Below the pieces are notes generated by a model that was not told where the DNA came from, did no database searches, and worked only from the letters and a program-made list of their open reading frames with translations. A DNA stretch of 64,000 nucleotides, taken from contig NZ_JAARML010000001.1 of assembly GCF_011759375.1 (NCBI RefSeq), forward strand, positions 1,364,001 through 1,428,000. The letters run 5' to 3'. The translations under genes and the position numbers were made by a program. How positions within the stretch are numbered: position 1 is the stretch's first letter; every line of letters begins with the position of its first letter. The stretch comes from Paraflavitalea devenefica. Its GTDB lineage: Bacteria; Bacteroidota; Bacteroidia; Chitinophagales; Chitinophagaceae. Below, one piece after another: positions 25,095-33,912 of the stretch.

Positions 25095-26241
25095 TGCTAT
25101 CCGGAGCGCTTTGAGATACAAGGCTTAGTGAGATTGTTGAGTTGGCCTCTGCCGTATTTTTAGTTTCCTTATACTCGAAATATTTTTTTAGAAATAGGAA
25201 CTTTTTTTCAATAAAGACGAAAGAGAGCCAGGAAATAAAGATCAGTAAGATTGTATTTTCAGCTAAAAATAGTTCACCCCAATATCTTTTAAATAAGATG
25301 TCGGGCAACAAAGGATTGATATATACATTAATAACTTTTGAATTGAGGGTTGGTATCAGGTTGTGGTATAAATAAAGTCCGTAGCTTATTTTGCCCAGAA
25401 AAATTAAAATCCTATTATCCCAGACAAATTTGAATAAAGGTTTATTGCTGTCAGCATTAATAACAATATAAGTGATAAGCCATAAAGAAATAATTGAAAT
25501 AATAGTTCTTTCGGGAAAATATATTGTTTTGTTCGACGCTAAATGCCAAAGGAAAAGTATAGTCGAAACTCCAGCGCAAAGTGATAAAATTTGGTAAAAT
25601 CTTTTTAAGGATACCAAGCCATAACTAACCTGCCATGCTAATAATGCACCAAGACCGAAAGCATCAAAACAAGTAAAGGGTAGCACGTAACCCAGGCGTA
25701 TTCCCCTCAATAGAAAACTACTGATCAAACCAGTTAAGATGAAACCGCCTATTACATGCGGGAGATACTTTTTATTTATAAATAAAATGATCCAGGGCCA
25801 CAAAAGGTAAAACTGTTCTTCAACAGCTAATGACCATAAATGAGAAAGCATCCCATCCCAGGCATCCGTATGTAAAAAATAAAAATTAGAAGCATAGGTG
25901 GCATAAAATATAAAAGCCGATTTAATATGTGTGTCCGTTGCTGTATTAAAAGCCAGCAGAATAAAAATCGTTAAATAATAAATGGGAAAAATTCGAAGTG
26001 ATCTTCGTACATAAAAGTTTTTTAGTATTGTTCCTTTTGAAATGCCATAATTAACATGGTTTTTATTATCAAATAATATTTTCGATATCAAGAAACCGCT
26101 TAAGACGAAGAAGATGGTGACACCTATTGCTCCATTGGGCGTGAAACGATTAATAATATTTGATGCAGGTAACCAATGACTGACGATTACCAAAAGAACC
26201 GCAATTGCTCTCAGGCTGTCTAATTGTTTTATATATTTCAT
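25084..26241 (-). CDS. Acyltransferase-3 family (OafA/YrhL-like) membrane O-acyltransferase
   Basis: A 385-residue membrane protein with about ten helices. The N-terminus MKYIKQLDSLRAIAVLLVIVSHW carries the conserved R and H of acyltransferase-3 proteins (RAxAxxxVxxxH), and GAIGVTIFFVLSGFLIS plus RRSLRIFPIYYL are family blocks. Such enzymes add acetyl or other acyl groups to sugars of O-antigen, capsule or peptidoglycan. The gene is visibly AT-richer than its neighbours, suggesting transfer. Its last four codons before the stop and the stop itself come from the tRNA-Phe relic. Confidence 0.88.
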   Translation of the reverse strand: MKYIKQLDSLRAIAVLLVIVSHWLPASNIINRFTPNGAIGVTIFFVLSGFLISKILFDNKNHVNYGISKGTILKNFYVRRSLRIFPIYYLTIFILLAFNTATDTHIKSAFIFYATYASNFYFLHTDAWDGMLSHLWSLAVEEQFYLLWPWIILFINKKYLPHVIGGFILTGLISSFLLRGIRLGYVLPFTCFDAFGLGALLAWQVSYGLVSLKRFYQILSLCAGVSTILFLWHLASNKTIYFPERTIISIISLWLITYIVINADSNKPLFKFVWDNRILIFLGKISYGLYLYHNLIPTLNSKVINVYINPLLPDILFKRYWGELFLAENTILLIFISWLSFVFIEKKFLFLKKYFEYKETKNTAEANSTISLSLVSQSAPDSTKD

Positions 26242-26381
26242 TCAGGCTGTTTTAGGGGGTACTGTGAGAGGCTTGTATTAGGATTTAGTAAGCTGAAATA
26301 CATTGGAAATTTTTAGAAATGGATGTGAAGAAAATCTTAACCCCTTGAGTTCCTGTTTTTTTGTTTGAACCTTTATGAAAA

Positions 26382-26411
26382 AAGCGACTATAACTTTCGT
26401 CATAATCGCTT
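26382..26411 (-). terminator. Terminator of tRNA-Phe
   Basis: Arms 26382-26394 and 26399-26411 (AAGCGACTATAAC with GTCATAATCGCTT, two wobble positions), loop TTTC on the plus strand, and TTTTTT on the minus strand just beyond. Confidence 0.75.
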
Positions 26412-26422
26412 CATTTTCTTCG

Positions 26423-26495
26423 TGGTGTGGGGCGGGATCGAACCGCCGACACAAGGATTTTCAGTCCTTTGCTCTACCGACTGAGCTACCGCACC
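26423..26495 (-). tRNA. tRNA-Phe (GAA)
   Basis: Full cloverleaf on the minus strand: acceptor GGTGCGG, TA, D arm GCTC-AGTCGGTA-GAGC, anticodon arm AAGGA-CTGAAAA-TCCTT with anticodon GAA, variable GTGTC, T arm GGCGG-TTCGATC-CCGCC, acceptor CCACACC, discriminator A. CCA is not encoded. One acceptor pair is C5-A68 instead of a Watson-Crick pair. Two partial copies of its 3' half lie downstream at 25037-25094 and 24187-24240. Confidence 0.95.
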
Positions 26496-26670
26496 TCCTG
26501 TTTCCCGGCCTCTTACATAAGGACCAAAAATCCTTGTGCTTGATTAGGGGTTGCAAAAATAGCAAATCCGTGTAAATCAAAAAATTAATTATTGATTTTG
26601 TTGTACTTATTTATGGATAGCTGTTCATAGACCTTATTACACAATAACTCCCTCAATTTCAATGTGTCGG

Positions 26671-28968
26671 TTACATACCGTACTGCGCCAGGAACTTGAT
26701 ACGCATGATCTTCAACTGCTCCCAGTTGTAATTGCCATCGCTCAATTCTTCTGCCGCAACCTGTAAAGAGGATGTTTCGCAGCCTTTAAAGTATTCCAGG
26801 ATTTCGTCTTGCTCATGGTCATCCAGCATTTCATCAATGGCATAATCCAGGTTCAGTTTCGTGCCACTCGCTGCAATGGTCTCCATTTCTTCCAACATCT
26901 CATCCATGCGCCAGCTTTTATTGCGGGCAATGGTCTCCAGCGGGATCTTCTTATCGGTTTGCTGTATGATATATACCTTATTGCCGCTCTTATTCACCAC
27001 GCTCTTCATCACAAAATCATCCGGCCGCTCAATATTGTTATCCTCCACATACTTGGCAATCATCTCTATAAAAGGTTTGCCATAGCGCAATGCCTTGCCC
27101 TTACTCACGCCGGAACATTTTTCCAGCTCCTGCATGTTGGTAGGATACAAAGTGGCCATGTCCTGCAAAGAAGTTTCCAGGAAGATCACAAAAGGCGGTA
27201 ATGCTTTTTTCTTGGCTTCTTTCTGGCGCAGTTCTTTCAGCATCTCAAACAGCTTCTCATCAGTAGCGGCAGTGCCCGACGGGCTTTCGGCCCCTTCATC
27301 ATCATCTGCATTCGCCTCTTCATAGAGGTTATTCAGGACGATCTTGAATGATTTCGGCTTCTTTGCAAATGCTTCACCTGCTTTGGTAATTTTCAGTACA
27401 CCATAATCCTCAATTTCCTTGCTCAGCAGACCTGCCAGCAATAACTGACGGATCAAGGTACTCCAGTAATGATCCGGCTCATCCTTGCCAATACCAAATT
27501 CTGCAATACCCTCATGGCGGAACATGCTGATATTGGGTGTAAGTCGGCCTATAATAATATTAACGGTATAATCAGTAGCAAAACGCTCATCCAGCGCTTT
27601 TACGGTCTTCAATACCTTCACAGCATTGTCTTTGGCCTCTACCTCTTCTTTGGGATGCAGGCAGTTATCGCACTCCCCGCAATTCTTATCCGTATACTCT
27701 TCTCCAAAATAACTCATCAGCACCTTCCGGCGGCATACCCCGCTTTCGGCATAAGCTACGGTTTCATTGATCAACTGGGCGCCCACCTCGCGTTCACTCA
27801 AAGGTTTATCCCGCATCAGGTGTTCCAGCTTGGCTACATCCTTGTGGGAATAATACAGGATACACTTGCCTTCCAGGCCATCACGTCCGGCGCGACCGGT
27901 TTCCTGGTAATAATTTTCAATGCTCTTGGGAATATTATAATGGATCACAAAACGGATATCCGGTTTGTCAATACCCATACCAAACGCAATGGTAGCTACA
28001 ATCACCTGCACTTCTTCATTCAGGAACAGGTCCTGGCGCTCCGCACGCAGCTTGCTGTCCAGTCCCGCGTGATAGGCCACTGCTTTAATGCCATTGGCCA
28101 TCAGCATATCGGCCAGCTCTTCTGTTGTTTTACGGTTCAGCGTATAAACAATACCGCTTTTACCCTTCATCTGTACAATAAAACGTACAATATTCTTGAT
28201 TGTCTGATCCTTCTTGATCTTGGGTTGGATCTCGTAATAAAGGTTCGGACGGTTAAAAGAAGAAATATAAATGGCAGGATCGCGCAGGTCTAAGTTCTTG
28301 ATAATATCGCTCTGTACTTTTGGGGTAGCGGTAGCGGTGAGCGCAATGACCGGTATGTCCGGATTAATCTGGGTCATCATCTCCCGCAGGCGCCGGTATT
28401 CCGGGCGGAAATCGTGCCCCCATTCAGAAATACAGTGGGCTTCATCAACAGCGAAAAAAGATATCTTCAGATCAGCAAAAAACTCCAGGTTCTCCTGTTT
28501 GGTCAGGGTTTCAGGTGCCACGTACAACATCTTTGTGCGTCCGCTTGTCAGGTCATCCTGTACTTCCCTAATTTCTTTTTTGCTTAATGTGGAGTTGAGA
28601 AAGTGTGCTACATCGTCCTTGCTGCTATAGCTGCGTACCAGGTCTACCTGGTTTTTCATGAGGGCGATCAGCGGGCTTACAATAATGGCCACCCCTTCAC
28701 TGATCATAGCGGGCAACTGGTAGCATAAGCTTTTACCGCCGCCGGTGGGTTTGATCACAAATGTATCCTTGCCACCCAATAAACTTTTAATGATAGCTTC
28801 CTGGTTGCCTTTAAAACCGTTGAAGCCAAAATGTTCCTGCAATGCTTCCTGCAGATAAGAACTGGTAATGCTGCCATTGGACTTGGTGGTCCCGGCTTTT
28901 TTACTAACAGCGCCGTTTTTAGATCTTTTCTCTGTCTTCGTTGCCGTTTTCTTGGTTGTTGTTCCCAT
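26671..28968 (-). CDS. recQ: ATP-dependent DNA helicase RecQ
   Basis: From Met 28968 (MGTTTKKTATKTEKRSK) 765 residues. A Lys/Thr/Ser-rich N-terminal tail of about 45 residues precedes the helicase core: FVIKPTGGGKSLCYQLPA (Walker A), VDEAHCISEWGHDFR (DEAH box plus the RecQ aromatic loop), QETGRAGRDG (motif VI). Then the zinc site CRRKVLMSYFGE...CGECDNC, a winged-helix RQC domain, and an HRDC region (about residues 535-610). A C-terminal extension of about 150 residues with repeated E/D-rich helices exceeds E. coli RecQ (about 610 aa) and is common in Bacteroidota. The 33-residue upstream frame is not conserved in type. Confidence 0.95.
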   Translation of the reverse strand: MGTTTKKTATKTEKRSKNGAVSKKAGTTKSNGSITSSYLQEALQEHFGFNGFKGNQEAIIKSLLGGKDTFVIKPTGGGKSLCYQLPAMISEGVAIIVSPLIALMKNQVDLVRSYSSKDDVAHFLNSTLSKKEIREVQDDLTSGRTKMLYVAPETLTKQENLEFFADLKISFFAVDEAHCISEWGHDFRPEYRRLREMMTQINPDIPVIALTATATPKVQSDIIKNLDLRDPAIYISSFNRPNLYYEIQPKIKKDQTIKNIVRFIVQMKGKSGIVYTLNRKTTEELADMLMANGIKAVAYHAGLDSKLRAERQDLFLNEEVQVIVATIAFGMGIDKPDIRFVIHYNIPKSIENYYQETGRAGRDGLEGKCILYYSHKDVAKLEHLMRDKPLSEREVGAQLINETVAYAESGVCRRKVLMSYFGEEYTDKNCGECDNCLHPKEEVEAKDNAVKVLKTVKALDERFATDYTVNIIIGRLTPNISMFRHEGIAEFGIGKDEPDHYWSTLIRQLLLAGLLSKEIEDYGVLKITKAGEAFAKKPKSFKIVLNNLYEEANADDDEGAESPSGTAATDEKLFEMLKELRQKEAKKKALPPFVIFLETSLQDMATLYPTNMQELEKCSGVSKGKALRYGKPFIEMIAKYVEDNNIERPDDFVMKSVVNKSGNKVYIIQQTDKKIPLETIARNKSWRMDEMLEEMETIAASGTKLNLDYAIDEMLDDHEQDEILEYFKGCETSSLQVAAEELSDGNYNWEQLKIMRIKFLAQYGM

Positions 28969-29185
28969 GCTCAAATAGTTTCCTTCACACAATAAGTGAC
29001 ATAATTGTCCATAAGAGATAAGGTTATAAAGTTTAATAACAGCGTAATAGCTGCTTTGGACACACACCCGTTATAAGCGGATGTCATAGTAGAAACTCAT
29101 GTTTGGCCAGGTCGTCAGATCGGTGGTTAGTATTGGTTAGATGCCGTTCCTGCTTTAATGGAACCGGGTTTCTTTCAAAGGGTTG

Positions 29186-29215
29186 CGAATTTAACTCATT
29201 TTAGCCGTTTGCCAA
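29186..29215 (-). promoter_or_regulatory. Promoter candidate for recQ
   Basis: On the minus strand TTG (29215-29213), 19-bp spacer, TAAATTCG (29193-29186), one base off consensus. It would give a leader of about 210 nt. Confidence 0.45.
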
Positions 29216-29395
29216 TCAATAACGCAGGGTTTAACAAATATGATATAATATATACGTGCTGATTTTCCGGCTATTACCATGTAAATCACTTAAGTTACTG
29301 AAATTTAACTGTTTTACAAGCGGTTGATTTTAACTGTTTACCGGCTTAAGTCCGGATACGTTTGTTAAAGCCTGGTGATATCATAAACCAGTGGT

Positions 29396-29426
29396 TTTGT
29401 GAGGAAACAATTTTCAAGTAGGTTTG
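29396..29426 (+). promoter_or_regulatory. Promoter of the KpsF-family gene
   Basis: TTTG (29396-29399), 19-bp spacer, TAGGTTTG (29419-29426): an exact match to the Bacteroidota vegetative promoter. The ATG at 29440 is only 13 bases beyond, so the leader is a few nucleotides at most. Confidence 0.75.
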
Positions 29427-29439
29427 TCATTTATTAATT

Positions 29440-30420
29440 ATGTCTGTAGCATCTACCATTGATATTAAATCAGTTGCGATCAGGACCATCACCCGGGAAG
29501 CCGAAGCCATAGCCTCCCTCCGGCCGATGATCAATGATGATTTTGAAAAAGCCGTCCGGGCCATCCTTGAAACCAGGGGCCGCCTTGTTATAAGCGGCAT
29601 TGGCAAAAGCGCCATCATTGCTCAAAAGATCGTGGCCACCCTCAATTCCACTGGAACGCCGGCCATTTTTTTACATGCTGCCGATGCGATCCATGGCGAT
29701 CTAGGGATGATTCAGCAAAATGACGTCGTGCTTATCATCAGCAAGAGTGGCGAAAGTCCGGAGATCAAAGTGCTGGTACCTCTTGTCAGGAACTTTGGCA
29801 ATACCCTCATCGCCATGGTAGGGAATATAGATGCTTACCTGGCCAGACAGGCCGATATCATACTAAATACCACTGTTTCCCAGGAGGCATGCCCCAATAA
29901 CCTGGCGCCTACCTCCAGTACCACGGCACAACTGGTGATGGGTGATGCGCTGGCAGTAGTATTGATGGAGCTCAAAGGTTTCGGCTCCGATGACTTTGCC
30001 CGCTTTCATCCGGGGGGCACACTGGGCAAGAAACTATACCTGCATGTATCCGATCTGTATGTAAACAATGAATGCCCCAAAGTATTATCTACAGCAACGT
30101 TGAAGCAGGTGATCGTAGAGATATCTAAAAAAAGATTAGGCGCTACTGCCGTTGTTGATACGAATGATGAACTGCTTGGCGTTATTACGGACGGTGACCT
30201 GCGCCGTATGCTGGAGAAAAGCATTACCCTGGAGCTGGATAATATAAAGGCGACAGACATTATGACGAAGAACCCGAAAACCATAGAGGCAGATGCATTG
30301 GCCGTGGAAGCACTGGACCTCTTGCGTCAATATGATATCACACAATTGGTGGTAACCACAGGCTCCACCTATCTTGGCATAATACATTTGCACGATCTCG
30401 TAAGAGAAGGACTCATTTAG
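29440..30420 (+). CDS. kdsD: Arabinose-5-phosphate isomerase (KpsF/GutQ family)
   Basis: A 326-residue enzyme that converts ribulose-5-phosphate to arabinose-5-phosphate, the first step of Kdo synthesis for LPS. An N-terminal SIS domain (VISGIGKSAIIAQKIVATLNSTG about residues 49-71; ISKSGESPEIKVL; the family motif NLAPTSSTTAQLVMGDAL) is followed by two CBS domains (about 205-326). Domain order and length match KdsD. Followed after 9 bp by the mannose-1-phosphate guanylyltransferase gene, so both are likely one operon for surface-glycan precursors. Confidence 0.93.
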   Translation: MSVASTIDIKSVAIRTITREAEAIASLRPMINDDFEKAVRAILETRGRLVISGIGKSAIIAQKIVATLNSTGTPAIFLHAADAIHGDLGMIQQNDVVLIISKSGESPEIKVLVPLVRNFGNTLIAMVGNIDAYLARQADIILNTTVSQEACPNNLAPTSSTTAQLVMGDALAVVLMELKGFGSDDFARFHPGGTLGKKLYLHVSDLYVNNECPKVLSTATLKQVIVEISKKRLGATAVVDTNDELLGVITDGDLRRMLEKSITLELDNIKATDIMTKNPKTIEADALAVEALDLLRQYDITQLVVTTGSTYLGIIHLHDLVREGLI

Positions 30421-30429
30421 ACTTGAACT

Positions 30430-31542
30430 ATGACAAAATCACAAATTCCTGCAATGGGCAGCGGTAAACATCACTATGTGGCAATTATGGCAGGAGGTAT
30501 CGGCAGCCGTTTCTGGCCGATGAGCCGGACCAACTATCCCAAGCAATTCCTGGACATTCTGAATACCGGCAAAACGCTCATTCAAGCTACCTACGACCGC
30601 TTTGCTGCTTTCATTCCCAAAGAGAACATCTATGTTGTTACGTCCAATGAATACATCAACATTGTAAAGCACCAATTGCCGGAGTTACCCCTGCAGAACA
30701 TCCTGGGCGAGCCTTCCCGGAAAAATACAGCTCCCTGTATTGCCTATATATCCTTCAAGCTTCAGCAGCTTGACCCGCAGGCTTCCCTCATTGTAGCGCC
30801 ATCAGACCACCTCATCCTGGACCCGGTTGCTTTCAATAAAGTATGCCTGGAAGCATTGAGTTTTGTCAATAAACACAATGCCTTTATTACACTCGGCATC
30901 AAACCTACTTATCCCAATACAGGGTATGGCTATATCCAATACGAGCAGCATGCCGTAACGGATAATGTGTATAAAGTGAAAACTTTTACCGAAAAGCCCA
31001 ATCTCGAACTGGCCAAGACTTTCCTGGCCAGCGGGGAATTCCTCTGGAATGCCGGCATCTTCGTATGGCAGGTCAAGAATATCATATCTGCCTTCGAAAA
31101 GTACCTGCCGGAAATGTATGATGTCTTTGCTGCAGAAAAAGATAAGTTTAATACCACCCAGGAAATAGCCGCACTTAATAATATATATCCGCTTTGTACC
31201 AATATTTCCATTGACTTTGGTATCATGGAAAAGGCAGACAATGTATACCTCATCCCTTCCTCATTCGGCTGGAGTGATCTCGGAACCTGGAATAGCGCCT
31301 ATGAAAACCTGGAGAAAGATTATCTCGGCAATGCCGTAGCCGGCGACCAGGTAATGGTATTTGATGCCCATAATAATATGGTGCATGCCAAAGACGACAG
31401 GCTGGTACTGTTGCAGGGACTGGAAGGCTTCATTGTGGTGGATACCAAAGACGTGCTCCTCATCTGTAAGAAAGACAAAGAGCAGGAAATTAAAGAATAC
31501 GTGGCCGAAGTAAAAAGGAACAAAGGCGATAAATTCCTGTAA
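30430..31542 (+). CDS. manC: Mannose-1-phosphate guanylyltransferase
   Basis: A 370-residue nucleotidyltransferase producing GDP-mannose from mannose-1-phosphate and GTP. The signature YVAIMAGGIGSRFWPMSRTNYPKQFLD (positions about 16-42) contains the nucleotide-binding GGxGxRFWPxSR and the PKQF block; the metal-binding APSDHLI and TFTEKPN blocks follow, and GWSDLGTW is typical for mannose-1-phosphate enzymes. There is no C-terminal phosphomannose isomerase domain, so this is the short type. Operon with the isomerase gene. Confidence 0.93.
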   Translation: MTKSQIPAMGSGKHHYVAIMAGGIGSRFWPMSRTNYPKQFLDILNTGKTLIQATYDRFAAFIPKENIYVVTSNEYINIVKHQLPELPLQNILGEPSRKNTAPCIAYISFKLQQLDPQASLIVAPSDHLILDPVAFNKVCLEALSFVNKHNAFITLGIKPTYPNTGYGYIQYEQHAVTDNVYKVKTFTEKPNLELAKTFLASGEFLWNAGIFVWQVKNIISAFEKYLPEMYDVFAAEKDKFNTTQEIAALNNIYPLCTNISIDFGIMEKADNVYLIPSSFGWSDLGTWNSAYENLEKDYLGNAVAGDQVMVFDAHNNMVHAKDDRLVLLQGLEGFIVVDTKDVLLICKKDKEQEIKEYVAEVKRNKGDKFL

Positions 31543-31630
31543 TAAGGGGGCACCACCTGATGTGCACATTTGGGGAGGCAAAGATCAATAAGTTTCTTTA
31601 CCTTTTACCCTTCATTTGCACATTACCATT

Positions 31631-32347
31631 ATGCTTGCAGCCTTAAATAACATTCTGTTTCTCGACATCGAAACCGTTTCTCAATACGCTACCTGGGAAG
31701 AAGTGCCGGAGGAGTGGAAAGAATTGTGGGGCCTCAAAGCAGCGTACCTTATACGCAATAAGGAAGAAGAAACCTTTGAAACCATCTACAACCGCGCAGC
31801 TATTTATGCTGAATTCGGCAAGATTGTTTGCATCAGTTGCGGTATCATACACGGTAACGGGGAATCAAAAAAACTGGTACTAAAATCTTTCACTGGCCAT
31901 AATGAAAAGGAATTGTTGCAGCAGTTTACCGATATGTTGCGGCGATGGGCTACAGACAATCATAAATACCTCTGCGCCCATAATGGCAAAGAGTTCGACT
32001 TTCCCTATCTCTGCCGCCGCCTTATCATTAACGGATTAAGTATTCCGCCCCTGTTGCACATCAGCGGCAAAAAACCCTGGGAAATAGCCCATCTCGATAC
32101 CATGGAATTATGGAAATTTGGTGATTATAAAAACTATACCTCGCTCAACCTGCTCGCTCATACCCTCGGTATTCCTACACCTAAAGACGATATGGATGGC
32201 AAAATGGTAGGGGAGGTATACTGGAAAGAAAATAACCTGGAGCGAATTGCTACCTATTGCCAGAAAGACGTAGTGACTGCAGCCCAGGTCTATCTCCGGT
32301 TCAATGGCGAAAGCCTTATAAAGCCGGAGCTGATTGAGATTAAATAA
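31631..32347 (+). CDS. PolB-like 3'-5' exonuclease
   Basis: From Met 31631 (MLAALNNILFLDIETVS) 238 residues. DEDD exonuclease motifs: Exo I FLDIETV (about residues 9-15), Exo II HNGKEFDFPYLCRR (about 118-131), Exo III YCQKDV (Tyr/Asp, about 208-213). This is the stand-alone 'predicted PolB exonuclease-like' family (PF10108), of unknown in vivo role in DNA or RNA processing. An upstream Met at 31616 is also in frame. Followed by the RidA gene after 17 bp. Confidence 0.85.
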   Translation: MLAALNNILFLDIETVSQYATWEEVPEEWKELWGLKAAYLIRNKEEETFETIYNRAAIYAEFGKIVCISCGIIHGNGESKKLVLKSFTGHNEKELLQQFTDMLRRWATDNHKYLCAHNGKEFDFPYLCRRLIINGLSIPPLLHISGKKPWEIAHLDTMELWKFGDYKNYTSLNLLAHTLGIPTPKDDMDGKMVGEVYWKENNLERIATYCQKDVVTAAQVYLRFNGESLIKPELIEIK

Positions 32348-32364
32348 TTCAAAAGCATTATACC

Positions 32365-32757
32365 ATGTCTAATCGCATCAACATCTCTTCCGGGGCCAAA
32401 TGGGAGGACATTGTCGGGTATAGCCGGGCTGTTAAGGTCGGCAATACCATTGAAGTAACAGGAACCGTAGCAGCAGATGAAAACGGCCAACTTGTTGGCA
32501 AAGGAGACGCTTACCAGCAAACCCACTTCATCATTGGCAAAATTGAGAAAGTATTACAACAGGCCGGCGCTTCCCTGAAAGATGTAGTGCGCACCCGGAT
32601 GTTTGTAACCGACATCAGCCGCTGGGAGGAATATGGAAAAGCTCACGGGGAATACTTCAGCACCATAAAGCCCTGCACCTCCATGATAGAAGTAAAGGGA
32701 CTGATAGAACCCGATTATCTTATTGAAATTGAAGCCACCGCTATTATCGGCGGATAG
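32365..32757 (+). CDS. RidA-family (YjgF) protein
   Basis: A 130-residue YjgF/RidA protein. GTVAADENGQLVGKGDAYQQ, VVRTRMFVTDIS and the C-terminal PCTSMIEVKGLIEPDYLIEIEATA match the fold. Canonical RidA hydrolyses enamine/imine by-products of PLP enzymes with an Arg equivalent to Arg105 and a Glu near the end. Here the segment RTRMFV holds the conserved Arg region, while the 'RxxVxVxxLP' motif is altered, so it may belong to another Rid subfamily. It sits 12 bp before a PLP aminotransferase gene, a meaningful pairing. Confidence 0.85.
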   Translation: MSNRINISSGAKWEDIVGYSRAVKVGNTIEVTGTVAADENGQLVGKGDAYQQTHFIIGKIEKVLQQAGASLKDVVRTRMFVTDISRWEEYGKAHGEYFSTIKPCTSMIEVKGLIEPDYLIEIEATAIIGG

Positions 32758-32769
32758 TTATATTGTTGT

Positions 32770-33912
32770 ATGCATATCCAATCTAAGCTACCCGAGGTTG
32801 GCACTACCATCTTTACGGTTATGAGTGCCCTGGCTACGGAACACAAAGCGGTGAATCTTGGACAGGGATTTCCTGATTATCCCATGCCGGAGGCATTGAT
32901 AGTGGCGGTAAACAAAGCCATGCAGGATGGTTTCAACCAATATGCGCCTATGCCCGGCTGGATGCCGCTACGCGAGTCCCTCGCAGTCAAAATAAACTTT
33001 CTGTACAATACGACAGTCAATCCTGATACCGAAATAACCATTACGCCCGGCGGCACCTATGCTATTTATACAGCACTGACCACCGTTTTACAGCCCGGCG
33101 ATGAAGTGATCGTTTTTGAACCGGCTTATGATAGTTATATCCCCAACATCCAGGTGAACGGCGCCATACCGGTATTAATAGACCTGCAATTTCCGGACTA
33201 CCGGATTGACTGGAATGAGGTGCGCAGCAAAATAACGCCCCGCACCCGCATGATCATGCTGAATACGCCGCACAATCCTACCGGGGCTGTATTGCGGGAA
33301 GATGATATACAACAACTACGTGCTGTGGTGAAGGATACCAATATCCTCATTCTTTCTGATGAGGTATATGAGCATCTCATTTTTGATCAGTTGCCGCACC
33401 AAAGCATGCTGCGTTACCCCGATCTGCTCAGCTGCAGTTTTGTATGCTTTTCTTTTGGGAAAGTGTACCATTGCACGGGTTGGAAACTGGGCTACTGTGT
33501 AGCGCCTGCAGCCTTTACCAAAGAGTTCAGGAAAGTGCACCAGTTCAACTGCTTCAGTTGCCATACACCTTCGCAGGTGGCGCTGGCCGGCTTCCTGAAA
33601 AACCGGGAATCGTACCTGCAGTTATCACCGGAAATGCAACAAAAGCGGGATTACTTCAGCCGGCTCATGGCAGATACCCGTTTTACGTCTTTACCCAGTT
33701 ATGGCAGCTATTTCCAGTGCTATAAATATGACCGTATCAGTGAAGAGGGCGATAAAGACTTTGCTATCCGCATCACCAAAGAATATGGTATTGCCACCAT
33801 ACCGGTATCTGCTTTCTACCAGTCGGGGGAGGACAACAAGGTCATCCGTTTTTGTTTCGCTAAAAAAGAATCTACGCTGGAGCAGGCGGTAGAACGGTTA
33901 CGGAAGATCTAA
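32770..33912 (+). CDS. PLP-dependent methionine-type aminotransferase
   Basis: A 380-residue class I/II aminotransferase. LGQGFPDYPMPEALI (substrate region), NTPHNPTGAVL (PLP-contact), SDEVYEHLIFD (PLP pyridine Asp) and the Schiff-base Lys in FSFGKVYHCTGWKLGY identify the YbdL/KAT-type subgroup, used for methionine and aromatic amino acids. Directly downstream of RidA, whose usual job is to quench PLP-enzyme intermediates. The stop codon overlaps by four bases with the stop of the convergent gene. Confidence 0.9.
   Translation: MHIQSKLPEVGTTIFTVMSALATEHKAVNLGQGFPDYPMPEALIVAVNKAMQDGFNQYAPMPGWMPLRESLAVKINFLYNTTVNPDTEITITPGGTYAIYTALTTVLQPGDEVIVFEPAYDSYIPNIQVNGAIPVLIDLQFPDYRIDWNEVRSKITPRTRMIMLNTPHNPTGAVLREDDIQQLRAVVKDTNILILSDEVYEHLIFDQLPHQSMLRYPDLLSCSFVCFSFGKVYHCTGWKLGYCVAPAAFTKEFRKVHQFNCFSCHTPSQVALAGFLKNRESYLQLSPEMQQKRDYFSRLMADTRFTSLPSYGSYFQCYKYDRISEEGDKDFAIRITKEYGIATIPVSAFYQSGEDNKVIRFCFAKKESTLEQAVERLRKI

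Larger units (their letters stand above)
28969..29439. other. Divergent promoter region recQ / arabinose-5-phosphate isomerase
   Basis: About 470 bp with no gene. It holds a minus-strand promoter for recQ (29186-29215) and a plus-strand promoter for the isomerase gene (29396-29426), separated by AT-rich sequence without other structure I can support. Confidence 0.6.

Noticed and set aside
24325..26241. Complete integrative element with its own recombinase
   Set aside because: No integrase, excisionase or mobilisation gene is found between the tRNA-Phe relics; only single cargo genes.
27469..28293. 274-codon plus-strand open frame
   Set aside because: Antisense to recQ, which has all helicase motifs; composition reflects its complement.
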